64,000 nucleotides of DNA, from assembly GCF_008727925.1 (NCBI RefSeq), contig NZ_VTWT01000009.1, positions 1 through 64,000 on the forward strand, in the 5' to 3' direction. The notes beneath the pieces are model-generated. The model was not told the origin of the DNA. It did no database searches and saw only the letters and a program-made list of their open reading frames with translations. The position numbers and the translations under genes are program-made. Positions 35,465 through 46,126 of the stretch are shown here, in pieces. The DNA comes from Adhaeribacter soli. GTDB lineage: Bacteria > Bacteroidota > Bacteroidia > Cytophagales > Hymenobacteraceae. Positions within the stretch are counted from its first letter, which is position 1. Every line of letters begins with the position of its first letter.

Positions 35465-35660
35465 TTGTCTGAACACGATTTTTAGGATTAAAAAGATAGA
35501 CAGGATTTTTATCCCCCAAAAATCACTTCAGGTTCAGCTACTTGTGTAAGTTAATTACTCCCATTTCGCTCCTCTTTTCAGTAATTCGCTCAACTTTTCA
35601 GCAATCTTTTATCAGGAAATCCTGTCTATCCTTTCAATCCTGAAAATCGTGTTCAGACAA
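35465..35660. repeat. 196-bp MITE-like element with 44-bp terminal inverted repeats
   Basis: Bases 35465-35508 (TTGTCTGAACACGATTTTTA...) match the reverse complement of 35617-35660 at about 41 of 44 positions. The interior, about 110 bp, has no ORF. It sits between the terminator of the YciO-like gene and the convergent acyltransferase stop. No target duplication is evident to me. Confidence 0.75.
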
Positions 35661-35689
35661 TTACAGCCAATCCCTGAACGAAGCGTCGC

Positions 35690-36625
35690 TTAACCTCGCC
35701 CCTTCTTCATGCCGATTACAGAAGCAGTCTTCTGAACCTGGTCGGGCTTTTTATGTTTCCAGCGGCGGTGCGACCAAAGGTAATCGGCCGGGTTTTCGCG
35801 GATCCAGCGTTCCAGGATTTGGGCGTAGCGTTCCGTAATCTCGAATTCCGTCACCGTTGATTTGCCGTCGTAAATGGCTTCGAAGCCGTATTCGTAATGC
35901 CCTCTTTTTATGCGTTTTGCCCCCACAAAAATAACCGGGTAATGGAAGGAAGTAGCCAGTTTGTCGGCGCCTACATAAAAACCGGTATCCTGGTTCAGGA
36001 AAGTGGTCCAGTACTGGATCTCACTTTTAGGCGGGGTCTGGTCGGAAAGCAGGCTGATGAGGCGGGGAATTTTCTGGCGCCGGATAAAATCGCGCAAGGT
36101 ATCTTTCATCGGGAACAGATGCGCTCCCAGGCGGGTACGGGTGTGCTGCATGAACCTTTCGAAAAAATTGCTCGACAAAGGCTTGTACACGCCATCGGCC
36201 GGAAACGGGAAATGCACGGCCGCGCCCGATAAAGCCCACTCCCAGTTTGCCAGGTGCGAGCCCAGCACAATTACCGGCGAACCGGCTTCCAGATGCTTAA
36301 AGGCAACTTCCGGATCCGGAAAGCGGGTTCTTTTCTTTAACGTTTCGGCATCTATGGTAGCCAGCTTTAACGTTTCTACTATTACATCGCAAAGGTTCCG
36401 GTAAAAAGCCGGCAACAAAGCGTTTATTTCAGCAGTTGTTTTTTCCGGAAACGAGCGTTCCAGATTCTGCCGCACCACTTTTTTCCGGTACCCGAAAACC
36501 CGGTAAAGCAGCAGGAAAAGAAAATCGGAGAATAGGTACAGTACCGGAAAAGGCAAGCGCGAAAACCCCGTTAAAAGCCACCAGAAAGGGTAATAGCGTT
36601 TTTCGAGGGGTTTGTGCATCATCAT
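35690..36625 (-). CDS. Lipid A biosynthesis-type acyltransferase (LpxL/HtrB family)
   Basis: This 311-residue protein has one N-terminal hydrophobic segment (about residues 23-41) and the acyltransferase motif HLANWEW near residue 122. The sequence VVRQNLERSFPEKTTAEI and the motif LLSDQTPP are typical of the family. These enzymes add secondary acyl chains to lipid A or a related lipid at the inner membrane. The exact acceptor in Bacteroidota is not certain. The neighbouring upstream gene is GWxTD, read in the same direction 140 bp away. Confidence 0.9.
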   Translation of the reverse strand: MMMHKPLEKRYYPFWWLLTGFSRLPFPVLYLFSDFLFLLLYRVFGYRKKVVRQNLERSFPEKTTAEINALLPAFYRNLCDVIVETLKLATIDAETLKKRTRFPDPEVAFKHLEAGSPVIVLGSHLANWEWALSGAAVHFPFPADGVYKPLSSNFFERFMQHTRTRLGAHLFPMKDTLRDFIRRQKIPRLISLLSDQTPPKSEIQYWTTFLNQDTGFYVGADKLATSFHYPVIFVGAKRIKRGHYEYGFEAIYDGKSTVTEFEITERYAQILERWIRENPADYLWSHRRWKHKKPDQVQKTASVIGMKKGRG

Positions 36626-36765
36626 TCGGTAATTTAAATGGTAGGTAGCAATACTAAATAACCGTATAATCTGAAAAGAAATACAACTATATAATCTGCT
36701 TTATTATAAGGTCTTATAAAAATTCAGTCCTGATACCAGTATCCAGATACCAAAATCTTTAATTC

Positions 36766-38253
36766 TTATTGCGGCTCGGTAGTTTCGTTGCCTTCCCGGT
36801 CGAAGGTGCGGTTATTGCGCCGGTTCCGGTCTTTTACCCCCTGGAACTTCTGGCTGCTCCTGCGGCGCCATTCGTTATCGGTAATTTCGCCTTTGGCCGT
36901 GGAATGCACCAGGGCATAATTGCTGTTCCCCAGGTTCTCCTGCAAAAACACAAAGATCCGGTTGCTTTGGTTTTCGAGCTGGTAGTAATGCCAGATCTGG
37001 TAAGGCTTGGAATCGAAGTTGTTTACCGGGCGGTTAATATCGTCGCGTTCGTTGCTGATCTTGTTCGGCTGACCATATTGCAGGTAAACCCGGCCCCGAT
37101 CGGTTTCATATCCGTGGAAGGTCAGGTTCCGGAAGTTTTTTTCTACGTATTCGATGCGCTGCTTGTAATCGAGCCAGGCCTGCACCGGGCTGGCGGCCGA
37201 ACGGCGCTGCCAGAACGTGTACAGGTAATTCTGCTTCTGCAATACGGTTCCTTTTTTAGTTAACGATTCAATGGTACTTCCTTCGGCCGAATTCGATAAA
37301 GGACGCAAAGACATCAAATAAAGATCCAGTTTGGTTGAATCCAGGTCCGTAGAAAAAGCCGGCGGCAAGTTTGATCCGGGAGTGGCAGCGGCTACCGTTC
37401 CGTCCGGATTAACTTCTGCCGGGTTGCTCCGCTGAATAAAGCGGCGCTGGGAGGCAATGGTTTTGTTTTCGGCGTTTCGCACTTCAATAAACAGCTCGTA
37501 GTTGCCGGAAGCTACCGTACTGATGTCTACATCCTGCATAAACACGTTTACCGACGCGGTTTTCTGAACTTTCTGTCCGCCAACGGTCAGCTTGGCCATA
37601 TTGTCGCGGGTAGGCACCAGGCGGTAAAAAACTACCACCGATTTATCTTTACCCACTACGGCTTCGGTATTGTAAATTTCCAGGTAGAATTTCAGCCGGT
37701 CGAAACCTTTCGGGTAAAAACTGGAAACGTAACTCACCAGCTTCATGCCGCTTTTGGTGTAGTCATTTTTCTCGGCAGACTTTTCGTAGCTTTCCAGCAG
37801 CTGGATATCACTGATCTCTACTTTGCTTTTATCGAAGTTTACCTGCAATGGCACCTCAATATCGCTGGCCGGTTTGGCAGAATTTACGTCTTTGGCCTTC
37901 CCGGCGAACGTAAAGTTTCCGTTCTTCACGAAATAGCGTTTCTGGAGGTTAAAAGGCACCATCAAACCAGCGGTATCTGCTACCAGCGGCGATTTTAAAT
38001 TAAGCTTATCGAAATATTTTACTCCGGTAGAATCGGAGATCTGAAGCTCCAGGGCCACCACTGCCTGGTAACCGCCGGGTACTTTTTTATATACTACCGA
38101 ATTCCCGTTTACCGAGCAGTAAAGCTCTACCATGTTCTGGGTTTCAGAGGCCTTGAACCGTACCAGATCGAAGGTGGCATCGAGCTGCTGAGCAACGGCT
38201 GAAGTAAAAAGGGTAGCAAAAAGAGCTAAAAAAGTAAAACGTTTAAAGAACAT
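36766..38253 (-). CDS. GWxTD domain-containing exported protein
   Basis: This 495-residue exported protein has a signal peptide ending near VAQ (residue 21). The central part is a beta-rich region. At about residue 390 lies GYETDRGRVYLQYGQPNKI, the GWxTD domain core with Tyr in place of the usual Trp. The tail is basic and Arg/Asn-rich. GWxTD proteins are Bacteroidota-specific and of unknown function. Start codon and stop are clean. The WbqC gene starts divergently 72 bp away. Confidence 0.85.
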   Translation of the reverse strand: MFFKRFTFLALFATLFTSAVAQQLDATFDLVRFKASETQNMVELYCSVNGNSVVYKKVPGGYQAVVALELQISDSTGVKYFDKLNLKSPLVADTAGLMVPFNLQKRYFVKNGNFTFAGKAKDVNSAKPASDIEVPLQVNFDKSKVEISDIQLLESYEKSAEKNDYTKSGMKLVSYVSSFYPKGFDRLKFYLEIYNTEAVVGKDKSVVVFYRLVPTRDNMAKLTVGGQKVQKTASVNVFMQDVDISTVASGNYELFIEVRNAENKTIASQRRFIQRSNPAEVNPDGTVAAATPGSNLPPAFSTDLDSTKLDLYLMSLRPLSNSAEGSTIESLTKKGTVLQKQNYLYTFWQRRSAASPVQAWLDYKQRIEYVEKNFRNLTFHGYETDRGRVYLQYGQPNKISNERDDINRPVNNFDSKPYQIWHYYQLENQSNRIFVFLQENLGNSNYALVHSTAKGEITDNEWRRRSSQKFQGVKDRNRRNNRTFDREGNETTEPQ

Positions 38254-38325
38254 ACGCCTGCAATAAATAACTTAAAGTTACGTAAAATAAGTAATATCGC
38301 AATCCGGAAGTTCCCCGACCCGCTT

Positions 38326-38922
38326 ATGATTTTACTATCCGAATTGCATTACCACCCCAGCATCCAGTTTTTTCAGCAAGCCTTTAAAGCCGACGAAGTT
38401 TTAATTGAAGCGCGCGAAAACTATATTAAACAAAGTTACCGCAACCGCTGCCACATTTTAACCTCGCAGGGGCCTCTGGCTTTAACCGTTCCGGTAAAAG
38501 GCGGCAACAGCAAAACGCTTATTACCGAACTGGAAATAGATTACGAACAAAAGTGGGTAAACATGCACTGGCGCACCATCCGGTCGGCCTACGGAAATGC
38601 GCCTTATTTCGAGTTCTACGCCGATTATTTCGAAGCCATTTACAACCGCAGGCCCCAATTTTTGTTCGAGTTGAACTTGGAATTTTTAAAGCTATATATT
38701 AAATTTTTGAAATTTTCAAAACCCCTGCGTTTTACTAACCGTTATGATGAAAAATACGGGTCAGAGGTGCTGGATCTCCGGTCAACGATCCATCCGAAGA
38801 AGAAAACTGACAGCCTGGCAATAAAACCGTACAATCAGGTATTTGGCAAACAATTTGTACCGGACCTGAGTATACTCGACCTGCTGTTCAACCAGGGCCC
38901 GGAAGCGGTACACTACTTGTAG
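38326..38922 (+). CDS. WbqC-like family protein
   Basis: This 198-residue protein matches the WbqC family: LLSELHYHPSIQFFQQAFKADEVLIEARENYIKQSYRNRCHIL at the start (shown in parts: a conserved N-terminal His/Tyr region, then SYRNRC), LTVPVKGG, W...R.I..AYGNAPYFEFYADYFEAIY in the middle, and FLFELNLEFL. WbqC members are associated with surface polysaccharide clusters, with an unproven enzymatic role. Here no such cluster is present; it is followed 119 bp later by clpC. Confidence 0.85.
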   Translation: MILLSELHYHPSIQFFQQAFKADEVLIEARENYIKQSYRNRCHILTSQGPLALTVPVKGGNSKTLITELEIDYEQKWVNMHWRTIRSAYGNAPYFEFYADYFEAIYNRRPQFLFELNLEFLKLYIKFLKFSKPLRFTNRYDEKYGSEVLDLRSTIHPKKKTDSLAIKPYNQVFGKQFVPDLSILDLLFNQGPEAVHYL

Positions 38923-39041
38923 AAGCCTCTGATTTCCAGACTTGAACAATAAAAGCCGAAAGGGTGTTAATACTAACAGGCGAAAACCGGAACCAGGGTT
39001 AACGCTACTTAAAAACCAGATTACTTTACTAAATACAATAC

Positions 39042-41627
39042 ATGGAAGCTAAATTCTCAAACCGAGTGAAGGAAGTGATCTCCCTCAGCCGCGAAGAAGC
39101 GATCCGGCTGGGTCATGATTACATCGGCACCGAACACCTGCTCCTGGGCATGATCCGCGAAGGGGAAGGTACGGCCATTGCTTTGCTCAAAAAACTCGGC
39201 GTTTCCATCGAAGAATTAAAATATTCCATCGAACAGGCAACCCGCAATACCGCTTCGCCGAATACTAACATTACCGGGAGTATTCCGCTAACCAAGCAAA
39301 CCGAAAAAGTACTGAAAATAACGTACCTGGAGGCCAAGATCTTCAAAAGCGATATTATCGGGACCGAACATTTGCTCCTTTCAATCCTCCGGGATGAAGA
39401 CAATATTTCATCACAAACTCTAGCCAAATTCAACGTGAACTACGAAGCTATCAGAGATTCCTTAGACTATCAGCAGAACAACCCGATTGCTTCTTCTGAT
39501 ACGGACGACAACGACGACGACAAGTTATTCGGCAGCAGCAGCTCTTCCCGTTCGGGCAGCGCCGCTTCTAAAAAGCCGGGCGAAAAATCCAGAACTCCGG
39601 TTCTCGATAATTTCGGCCGCGACTTAACCAAACTGGCCGAAGAAGACAAACTGGACCCGATCGTTGGCCGTGAAAAAGAAATTGAGCGGGTGGCCCAGGT
39701 ACTGAGCCGTCGTAAGAAAAATAACCCGATCCTGATCGGTGAACCGGGCGTTGGTAAAACCGCCATTGCCGAAGGTCTGGCCTTAAGAATCATTCAGAAG
39801 AAAGTTTCGCGCGTGCTGTTCAACAAACGCGTAGTTACGCTGGACCTTGCTTCTCTGGTAGCCGGTACCAAATACCGTGGTCAGTTCGAAGAGCGGATGA
39901 AAGCCGTAATGAACGAGCTGGAAAAATCGCCGGACGTAATTCTGTTCATCGATGAGCTTCATACCATTGTAGGTGCCGGTGGCGCTTCCGGTTCTTTGGA
40001 TGCTTCCAACATGTTCAAACCGGCTTTGGCCCGTGGCGAAATTCAATGCATTGGTGCTACCACTTTGGACGAATACCGTCAGTACATCGAGAAAGATGGT
40101 GCGTTGGCCCGTCGTTTCCAGATCGTAATGGTAGACCCGACTACGCCGGAAGAAACCATCGAGATCCTGCACAACATTAAAGATAAATACCAGGATCACC
40201 ACCACGTAACCTACACCGACAAGGCGATCGAGGCTTGCGTGAAGCTGTCTGACCGTTACATGAGCGACCGTTTCTTACCGGATAAAGCAATCGATATTCT
40301 GGATGAGGCTGGTGCCCGCGTACACATCAACAACATTGTGGTGCCGGACGATATCCTGAAACTGGAAGAATCTATCGAGAACATTAAGGTAGAGAAAAAC
40401 CAGGTGGTGAAATCTCAGAAATACGAAGAAGCTGCCCAGTTGCGCGATAAAGAGAAAAAACTGATCGACCAGCTGGATAAAGCCAAAGCGAACTGGGAAG
40501 AAGAAACCAAGAAAAAACGCTATTCCGTGAAGGAAGAAAACGTGGCCGAAGTAATTGCCATGATGACGGGAATTCCGGTACGCCGCGTGGCCCAGAACGA
40601 AAGCCAGAAGCTGCTCAACATGGGCGAAGAGCTGAAAGGCAAAGTGATCGGTCAGGATCGTGCCATTTCGCAATTGGTAAAAGCCATTCAGCGTACCCGC
40701 GTTGGTCTGAAAGATCCAAAAAAACCAATTGGTTCGTTCGTATTCTTAGGCCCTACCGGGGTTGGTAAAACCGAGTTAGCCAAAGTGCTTGCCACGTATC
40801 TGTTCGACAAAGAAGATTCTCTGGTTCGGATCGATATGAGTGAGTACATGGAGAAATTCAGCGTAAGCCGCTTGGTGGGAGCGCCTCCGGGCTACGTGGG
40901 TTACGAAGAAGGTGGTCAGCTTACCGAGAAGATCCGCCGCAAGCCGTATTCTGTGGTATTGCTGGATGAGATCGAGAAAGCGCACCCGGATGTTTACAAC
41001 CTGCTGTTGCAAGTGCTGGACGATGGTATCCTGACCGACGGTTTAGGCCGCAAGGTTGACTTCCGGAACACCATCATCATCATGACATCCAACATTGGCG
41101 CCCGCGACCTGCAGGACTTTGGAGCCGGTATCGGTTTCGCAAGCAAAGCCAAACAGGACAACATGGATGAGATCATGAAGTCTACCATTCAGAATTCCCT
41201 GAAGAAAACCTTCTCGCCGGAATTCCTGAACCGTCTGGACGACGTGATCGTGTTCAACTCGCTGGCCAAAGAAGATATCTTCAAGATCATCGATATTTCG
41301 CTCAGCAAGCTGTACAAACGCATCGAAACTCTGGGTTACCACATTGAGCTTACCGATAAAGCAAAAGACTTTGTGGCCGAAAAAGGATACGATCCGAAAT
41401 ACGGCGCCCGTCCGCTGAACCGCGCGATCCAGAAGTACATCGAAGATCCGATTGCCGAAGAGATCCTGAAAGCGGAAATGGCGCAAGGCGACATTATTGT
41501 AGCCGACTACGAAGAAGGAAAAGAACAACTGACCTTCTCTTCGAAAAAATCGGACAAGCCTGCTCCAAAGAGCGCCTCAGACGAACTGCCGGAAACAACC
41601 GGAACAGATCCGAAGGCTTCGGAATAA
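39042..41627 (+). CDS. clpC: ATP-dependent Clp protease ATPase subunit ClpC
   Basis: This 861-residue AAA+ unfoldase has two Clp-N repeats in residues 1-145, a linker rich in Asp and Ser (about 150-180), and a first ATPase domain with Walker [14 protein letters not shown] near residue 233. A UVR-type coiled coil near 450-475 ([16 protein letters not shown]) precedes a second ATPase domain with Walker [13 protein letters not shown] near residue 570. The acidic C-terminus ends TGTDPKASE. ClpC unfolds substrates for ClpP in the cytosol. ClpP is not in the window. Confidence 0.97.
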   Translation: MEAKFSNRVKEVISLSREEAIRLGHDYIGTEHLLLGMIREGEGTAIALLKKLGVSIEELKYSIEQATRNTASPNTNITGSIPLTKQTEKVLKITYLEAKIFKSDIIGTEHLLLSILRDEDNISSQTLAKFNVNYEAIRDSLDYQQNNPIASSDTDDNDDDKLFGSSSSSRSGSAASKKPGEKSRTPVLDNFGRDLTKLAEEDKLDPIVGREKEIERVAQVLSRRKKNNPILIGEPGVGKTAIAEGLALRIIQKKVSRVLFNKRVVTLDLASLVAGTKYRGQFEERMKAVMNELEKSPDVILFIDELHTIVGAGGASGSLDASNMFKPALARGEIQCIGATTLDEYRQYIEKDGALARRFQIVMVDPTTPEETIEILHNIKDKYQDHHHVTYTDKAIEACVKLSDRYMSDRFLPDKAIDILDEAGARVHINNIVVPDDILKLEESIENIKVEKNQVVKSQKYEEAAQLRDKEKKLIDQLDKAKANWEEETKKKRYSVKEENVAEVIAMMTGIPVRRVAQNESQKLLNMGEELKGKVIGQDRAISQLVKAIQRTRVGLKDPKKPIGSFVFLGPTGVGKTELAKVLATYLFDKEDSLVRIDMSEYMEKFSVSRLVGAPPGYVGYEEGGQLTEKIRRKPYSVVLLDEIEKAHPDVYNLLLQVLDDGILTDGLGRKVDFRNTIIIMTSNIGARDLQDFGAGIGFASKAKQDNMDEIMKSTIQNSLKKTFSPEFLNRLDDVIVFNSLAKEDIFKIIDISLSKLYKRIETLGYHIELTDKAKDFVAEKGYDPKYGARPLNRAIQKYIEDPIAEEILKAEMAQGDIIVADYEEGKEQLTFSSKKSDKPAPKSASDELPETTGTDPKASE

Positions 41628-41643
41628 TCTGAGTTATGAATAA

Positions 41644-41672
41644 TAAAAAAGCTGCCTATTTGGCAGCTTTTT
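41644..41672 (+). terminator. Terminator after clpC
   Basis: Twelve-base arms (AAAAAAGCTGCC and complement) with a 5-nt loop are followed by TTGTTTT. It starts 17 bases past the stop codon and could also serve the convergent HEPN-like gene. Confidence 0.88.
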
Positions 41673-41730
41673 TTGTTTTAAATGGTAGGGTTTTGGGTTG
41701 GAAAAGTCAGGTTTTGTAAGGAGTTCTCGT

Positions 41731-43125
41731 CTAATGGATTTTTATATTTAGTTTCCATTCTTTTATTCCCATTAAGTTTAAAATAAGTATTCCGCTAATT
41801 CGATACAATAAGATATTTGCTTGTCTAAGTTGTTCGGGGTTTATTTGGTCAATGCTACCATGCGTAATGTTGTTCCGAAGCTTTTTCAAATCGTCAATTT
41901 TTACAGGAAACGTTTTGGTATCTAAGTTTTGGCTTTCCAAAAACGAAACCAATTGATTCTTCATTGGTTTATTTTGTAAAAATGTTTGTACGCTGTGCCA
42001 ACGCTTTTTAAAATCTTCGTGTTCTTTCTTGTCTATTGTTTCCAATAGTTTTTCCAGTGCTTCATTTTGTTTTGCTTTTGTTTGTTTCTTATCGAGGGCA
42101 GACGTAAATCTTACGTTGTCTTGTTTTTGTTTGTCACAAGTTTCAATGATGTTGTAGCGAATTAAAAACGTAGAATAACTATCAACTAAAAGCGATTGAT
42201 TAAACAAAGCAATTGCCTTTGAAAGTATCGCAAAATTTTTTACAGTCTCTTTTTGCCAACTTGCTTGCAGGAACTTATTGAAATTCCAATAGATTTCAAA
42301 ACCCCAAAGATTTCCGCTCGTGTCAAGGAAATTTTTCTGCTCAATGTTTTTTATCGTAATTGTATTTTCGGGCAAATGTATTCTGCTAAGAATGTAATCA
42401 ATCTTAATGTGGTGATAAAATGAAGCCAACTTTAAAACTACATCACCATAAAAAACAGCTTCTTTTTCTGTAATTCCTTTTTTGTATTTGAATTGAATTT
42501 TGGGCTCTTTCGTAACTGTGGCAACTCTTTCTTTGCGATTGTCTTTTGCAACAAAATTAAATTCTGGACGAAAAGATGACTTTCCTAGTTTGTAAAACAT
42601 AGTAGAGCTTTTCATTCTTCCAATGTCAAATTTGCCATCATTCCTTAAAAAGGATGTTGGAGACAAAAATGAATAAAAAGGCTCAACAACTCTAAAACCT
42701 TTGTCAGCAAAGTAAAATTCGGCTGTATGGTTTTCGCCTTCAACAGGATCCCAATAAAACTTTACAGTGTCAATTTTTATTTTAATGTATCTTTTTCTGT
42801 CTTCGTAATACCCAGAACTATCTGTACAACTAAGTAGTTTTGCTTCCGATAAATCAACTCTTTGTAAGCGTTCGTTTTTGTAGTTTTTCGTCACTTCTAC
42901 TTTTAAGAATGAACCGAATTTTTTCCAATCAACTTTGCTTGCCCAATCCATCAACTTTTCGCCGAAATAGGTCTTGTCATCAAAGAAAATTCTAAGTTCA
43001 ATTTTATTTTTCTTTGTGTACAAATGAGCGTGGTGAACCTTACTAACTTCAGTCCCTCTTTTTATAGAGTATAGATTAAAATCAATATTTAAAAATTCAA
43101 TATCTAAACAATGGTAATTACTCAT
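41731..43125 (-). CDS. ApeA-like protein with C-terminal HEPN motif
   Basis: This 464-residue protein is in no family I can name with certainty. About the first 280 residues alternate strands and charged turns (IELRIFFDDKTYFGEKL, RYIKIKIDTVKFYWDP). From about 290 on it is helical and ends with LKKLRNNITHGSID. There Arg417 and His422 form the RxxxxH motif of HEPN ribonucleases. A beta-rich N-terminus plus C-terminal HEPN is the layout of ApeA-type anti-phage proteins, but overall similarity cannot be judged here. Sample lines count to about a third GC against the mid-40s in its neighbours, suggesting recent transfer. It stands alone between clpC and a core metabolic gene. Confidence 0.6.
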   Translation of the reverse strand: MSNYHCLDIEFLNIDFNLYSIKRGTEVSKVHHAHLYTKKNKIELRIFFDDKTYFGEKLMDWASKVDWKKFGSFLKVEVTKNYKNERLQRVDLSEAKLLSCTDSSGYYEDRKRYIKIKIDTVKFYWDPVEGENHTAEFYFADKGFRVVEPFYSFLSPTSFLRNDGKFDIGRMKSSTMFYKLGKSSFRPEFNFVAKDNRKERVATVTKEPKIQFKYKKGITEKEAVFYGDVVLKLASFYHHIKIDYILSRIHLPENTITIKNIEQKNFLDTSGNLWGFEIYWNFNKFLQASWQKETVKNFAILSKAIALFNQSLLVDSYSTFLIRYNIIETCDKQKQDNVRFTSALDKKQTKAKQNEALEKLLETIDKKEHEDFKKRWHSVQTFLQNKPMKNQLVSFLESQNLDTKTFPVKIDDLKKLRNNITHGSIDQINPEQLRQANILLYRISGILILNLMGIKEWKLNIKIH

Positions 43126-43328
43126 ACAAGATCAACCTTATCTATTTTCGTCTAAAGTTATAATAATCTTTATCCTGGGCAGCTTATTTTCAGTTTTGTG
43201 AAGGGTTAGCGAAGCTTTCTAATGATAACAGAAGCTCAATAATTTCCCAAAACGCTACCCAATTCCCCCTAAAAACCCCTGCCCCTGAAAAAACAGCCTT
43301 AAAAAATAGTATTGCCGCCGGACTTTAA

Positions 43329-43336
43329 TAAATTTG
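43329..43336 (+). promoter_or_regulatory. Possible -7 element of the carboxylase gene
   Basis: TAAATTTG fits the Bacteroidota -7 consensus and lies 28 bp before the ATG at 43365. A TTG at 43312 is closer than the usual -33 distance, so only the -7 part is supported. Confidence 0.4.
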
Positions 43337-43364
43337 AGGTCGAATTAAGCAATCAGATTTTACC

Positions 43365-44924
43365 ATGCCACATACCGTTACCGGATCCAAAGTAGAAATT
43401 TTAGAGAAAAAGAATGCCGAAGCCCTCTTGGGCGGCGGCGAAGACCGTATTGCTGCTCAGCACAAAAAAGGCAAACTAACGGCCCGCGAACGCATTAACC
43501 TGCTGATGGACGAAAACTCTTTCGAAGAGATCGGCAAGTTTGTAATGCACCGCTCCAAAGATTTCGGCCTCGATAAGGAATACTATTTAGGCGATGGCGT
43601 GGTAACCGGCTACGGTACCGTAAACGGCCGTTTGGTATACGTTTTCTCACAGGATTTCACCGTTTTCGGCGGTTCGCTTTCTGAAACCCACGCGGAAAAG
43701 ATCGTGAAGATCATGGACCTGGCGATGAAAAACGGTGCACCAGTAATTGGTCTGAACGACTCCGGCGGAGCCCGTATCCAGGAAGGCGTAGTTTCACTGG
43801 GCGGTTATGCCGATATTTTCTATAAGAACACCTTAGCTTCCGGCGTTATTCCGCAACTTTCGGCTATTATGGGTCCTTGCGCGGGTGGTGCGGTTTATTC
43901 CCCGGCCATTACCGACTTTATTCTGATGGTTGAGAATACGTCGTACATGTTCGTAACGGGACCAAACGTAGTAAAAACCGTAACCCACGAAAACGTAACT
44001 TCCGAAGAACTTGGCGGCGCGAGCACGCACAGCGCGAAAAGCGGCGTAACGCATTTCTCCTGTGCCAACGAAGTAGAGTGCATCAACAACATCAAAGCTT
44101 TGCTGAGCTACATGCCGCAGAACTGCGAAGATACCGCGCCGATGCTGCCTTACGAAGCCCAGGAAGACGAAAGCCGTCCGGCGCTTGACAACATCATCCC
44201 GGAAAACGCGAACCAGCCGTACGACATGCGCGAAGTAATTGAAGGCATTATCGATGCGGATTCGTTCATGGAAGTGCACAAAAATTTTGGCGAGAACATT
44301 GTAGTTGGTTTTGCAAGACTTGCCGGCCGCAGCATTGGCATTGTGGGTAACCAGCCAGCCGTTCTGGCCGGCGTTCTGGACATCAACGCCAGCACTAAAG
44401 CTGCCCGCTTCGTCCGTTTCTGCGATTGCTTCAACATTCCGCTTTTAGTTTTAGAGGACGTACCAGGCTTCCTGCCGGGCACCGACCAGGAATGGCGCGG
44501 CATTATTACGAACGGCGCAAAACTGCTGTATGCCTTCTCCGAAGCTACCGTTCCACGCATTACCGTAATTACCCGCAAAGCCTACGGCGGCGCTTACGAC
44601 GTAATGAACTCCAAGCACATCGGCGCGGACATGAACTACGCCTGGCCTTCAGCCGAAATTGCAGTAATGGGCGCTAAAGGTGCAGCCGAAATTATTTTCA
44701 AACGCGAAATTGCCGCTGCTGCCGATCCGGAAGCGAAGCTGGCCGAAAAAGTGGCTGAGTACCAGGAGAAATTTGCCACGCCTTACCGGGCAGCGCACCG
44801 CGGCTTCATCGATGAGGTAATCATGCCTTCCGAAACCCGCACCAAACTGATCAAGGCCTTCAAGATGCTGGAAAACAAAGTAGACAAACTGCCGCGTAAA
44901 AAGCACGGGAACATTCCGTTGTAA
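43365..44924 (+). CDS. Acyl-CoA carboxylase carboxyltransferase subunit (propionyl-CoA type)
   Basis: This 519-residue protein is the beta subunit of a biotin-dependent acyl-CoA carboxylase. Family blocks include [83 protein letters not shown] and AYGGAYDVM. It transfers carboxyl from carboxybiotin to propionyl- or related acyl-CoA, feeding methylmalonyl-CoA. The biotin carboxylase subunit is not in the window. Family length is normal. Confidence 0.94.
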   Translation: MPHTVTGSKVEILEKKNAEALLGGGEDRIAAQHKKGKLTARERINLLMDENSFEEIGKFVMHRSKDFGLDKEYYLGDGVVTGYGTVNGRLVYVFSQDFTVFGGSLSETHAEKIVKIMDLAMKNGAPVIGLNDSGGARIQEGVVSLGGYADIFYKNTLASGVIPQLSAIMGPCAGGAVYSPAITDFILMVENTSYMFVTGPNVVKTVTHENVTSEELGGASTHSAKSGVTHFSCANEVECINNIKALLSYMPQNCEDTAPMLPYEAQEDESRPALDNIIPENANQPYDMREVIEGIIDADSFMEVHKNFGENIVVGFARLAGRSIGIVGNQPAVLAGVLDINASTKAARFVRFCDCFNIPLLVLEDVPGFLPGTDQEWRGIITNGAKLLYAFSEATVPRITVITRKAYGGAYDVMNSKHIGADMNYAWPSAEIAVMGAKGAAEIIFKREIAAAADPEAKLAEKVAEYQEKFATPYRAAHRGFIDEVIMPSETRTKLIKAFKMLENKVDKLPRKKHGNIPL

Positions 44925-44947
44925 TTTCTTTTCAATAAAGTTATAAA

Positions 44948-44984
44948 AGGCTTCGGAAGGTTACTTCTGAAGCCTCCTTTTTTT
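44948..44984 (+). terminator. Terminator after the carboxylase gene
   Basis: An 11-bp stem with one G-U pair (AGGCTTCGGAA with TTCTGAAGCCT) is followed by a run of eight T. The next gene starts at the end of that run, so its transcript must be made by read-through or a promoter inside. Confidence 0.75.
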
Positions 44985-46055
44985 ATGGCACCATCCCGGA
45001 TCTATTCACTTGACTACCTGCGGGGATTAACCGCGTTCGGCATCATGTTCTTCCATTTCACCTCCTGGACCCTCGGCAGCTATTCGGCGGAAGATTTTCC
45101 GGGACGGATCGGCTTGTACGGGGTGTCGGTTTTTTACGTACTCAGCGGTCTTACCCTTTTCCTGATCTATTACGAAAATCTGAAACCAACCTGGCGCTCG
45201 CTTACCACCTTTGCCATAAAACGCACCTTCCGGATCTTTCCTTTGCTATGGCTCACGGTAGGTTTAACCTTGCTGCTTAATCCGAAACTGTTCGATCCGC
45301 GTTTGCTTTTCCTGAGTTTGACCGGGCTTTTTGGGTTTCTGGAGCCATCGAAAGGATTAGGAACGGGTGTATGGTCTATTGGGAACGAATTGGTTTTTTA
45401 TGCTTTTTTCCCATTCCTGCTGCTGCTGGCCCGGTATAACCGGCTCTTATTCCTGCTGATCTCGGGATTTCTAATGGCTATCTGTGTTTATTTTGCCTTC
45501 TTTGTTCTCCGGGCAAACGAACCGCTGGGGCCGCAATGGCCCGATTATGTAAATCCACTGAATCAACTAATTTTATTTGTTGGCGGCCTGGTGCTGGGTA
45601 GCTTCACGGTAAACGGAAACTTCGGAAAACCAAATGCGGTAATAGCGACAATCGTTATTGCTGCCGCCCTCCTTTTATTCATTTTTTACCCGGCAGCCGG
45701 CGACCGCATTGTGCTCGTATCGGGCTGGAACAGAATAATTTTCCTGGCTCTATCGTTTACCATTTGTGCAACCGTTTACCTGGCCAATTACCAGCTACCG
45801 TATTTCCTGCACAAGCCTTTGGCATTTACCGGCGAAATTTCGTACAGTTTATACCTGCTTCACCCTATTGTTTATACCATAGTATTTGGGGCAAACAAAA
45901 TTCTTAAACTTGGCGTATCTCCTGTCTGCCTTCTGCTCCTGGCCTTTATTGGGGCTTTTGCAGTCAGTTTTCTGGTTTTCCGTTATTTCGAAACCCCAAT
46001 GATAAATGCTGGCAAAGCGCTCTCGGCAAAGTTACCGGCAGCCACTTCCGTCTAA
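44985..46055 (+). CDS. Acyltransferase 3 family membrane protein (OafA-like)
   Basis: This 356-residue protein begins IYSLDYLRGLTAFGIMFFHFTSW, the usual Arg and His motif of acyltransferase family 3. It has ten or so membrane helices, with further landmarks YGVSVFYVLSGLTLFL, RIFPLLWL and EISYSLYLLHPIV. These enzymes move acyl groups onto sugars or other acceptors outside the cytoplasm. The target here is unknown, and no glycan cluster is nearby. Confidence 0.9.
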   Translation: MAPSRIYSLDYLRGLTAFGIMFFHFTSWTLGSYSAEDFPGRIGLYGVSVFYVLSGLTLFLIYYENLKPTWRSLTTFAIKRTFRIFPLLWLTVGLTLLLNPKLFDPRLLFLSLTGLFGFLEPSKGLGTGVWSIGNELVFYAFFPFLLLLARYNRLLFLLISGFLMAICVYFAFFVLRANEPLGPQWPDYVNPLNQLILFVGGLVLGSFTVNGNFGKPNAVIATIVIAAALLLFIFYPAAGDRIVLVSGWNRIIFLALSFTICATVYLANYQLPYFLHKPLAFTGEISYSLYLLHPIVYTIVFGANKILKLGVSPVCLLLLAFIGAFAVSFLVFRYFETPMINAGKALSAKLPAATSV

Positions 46056-46126
46056 AAAACGGATTGAATTTTCTTTTTTATAACCTTTGTTCTTCCTAAA
46101 TTCAAGCCCCATTCACCCCAATTGAT

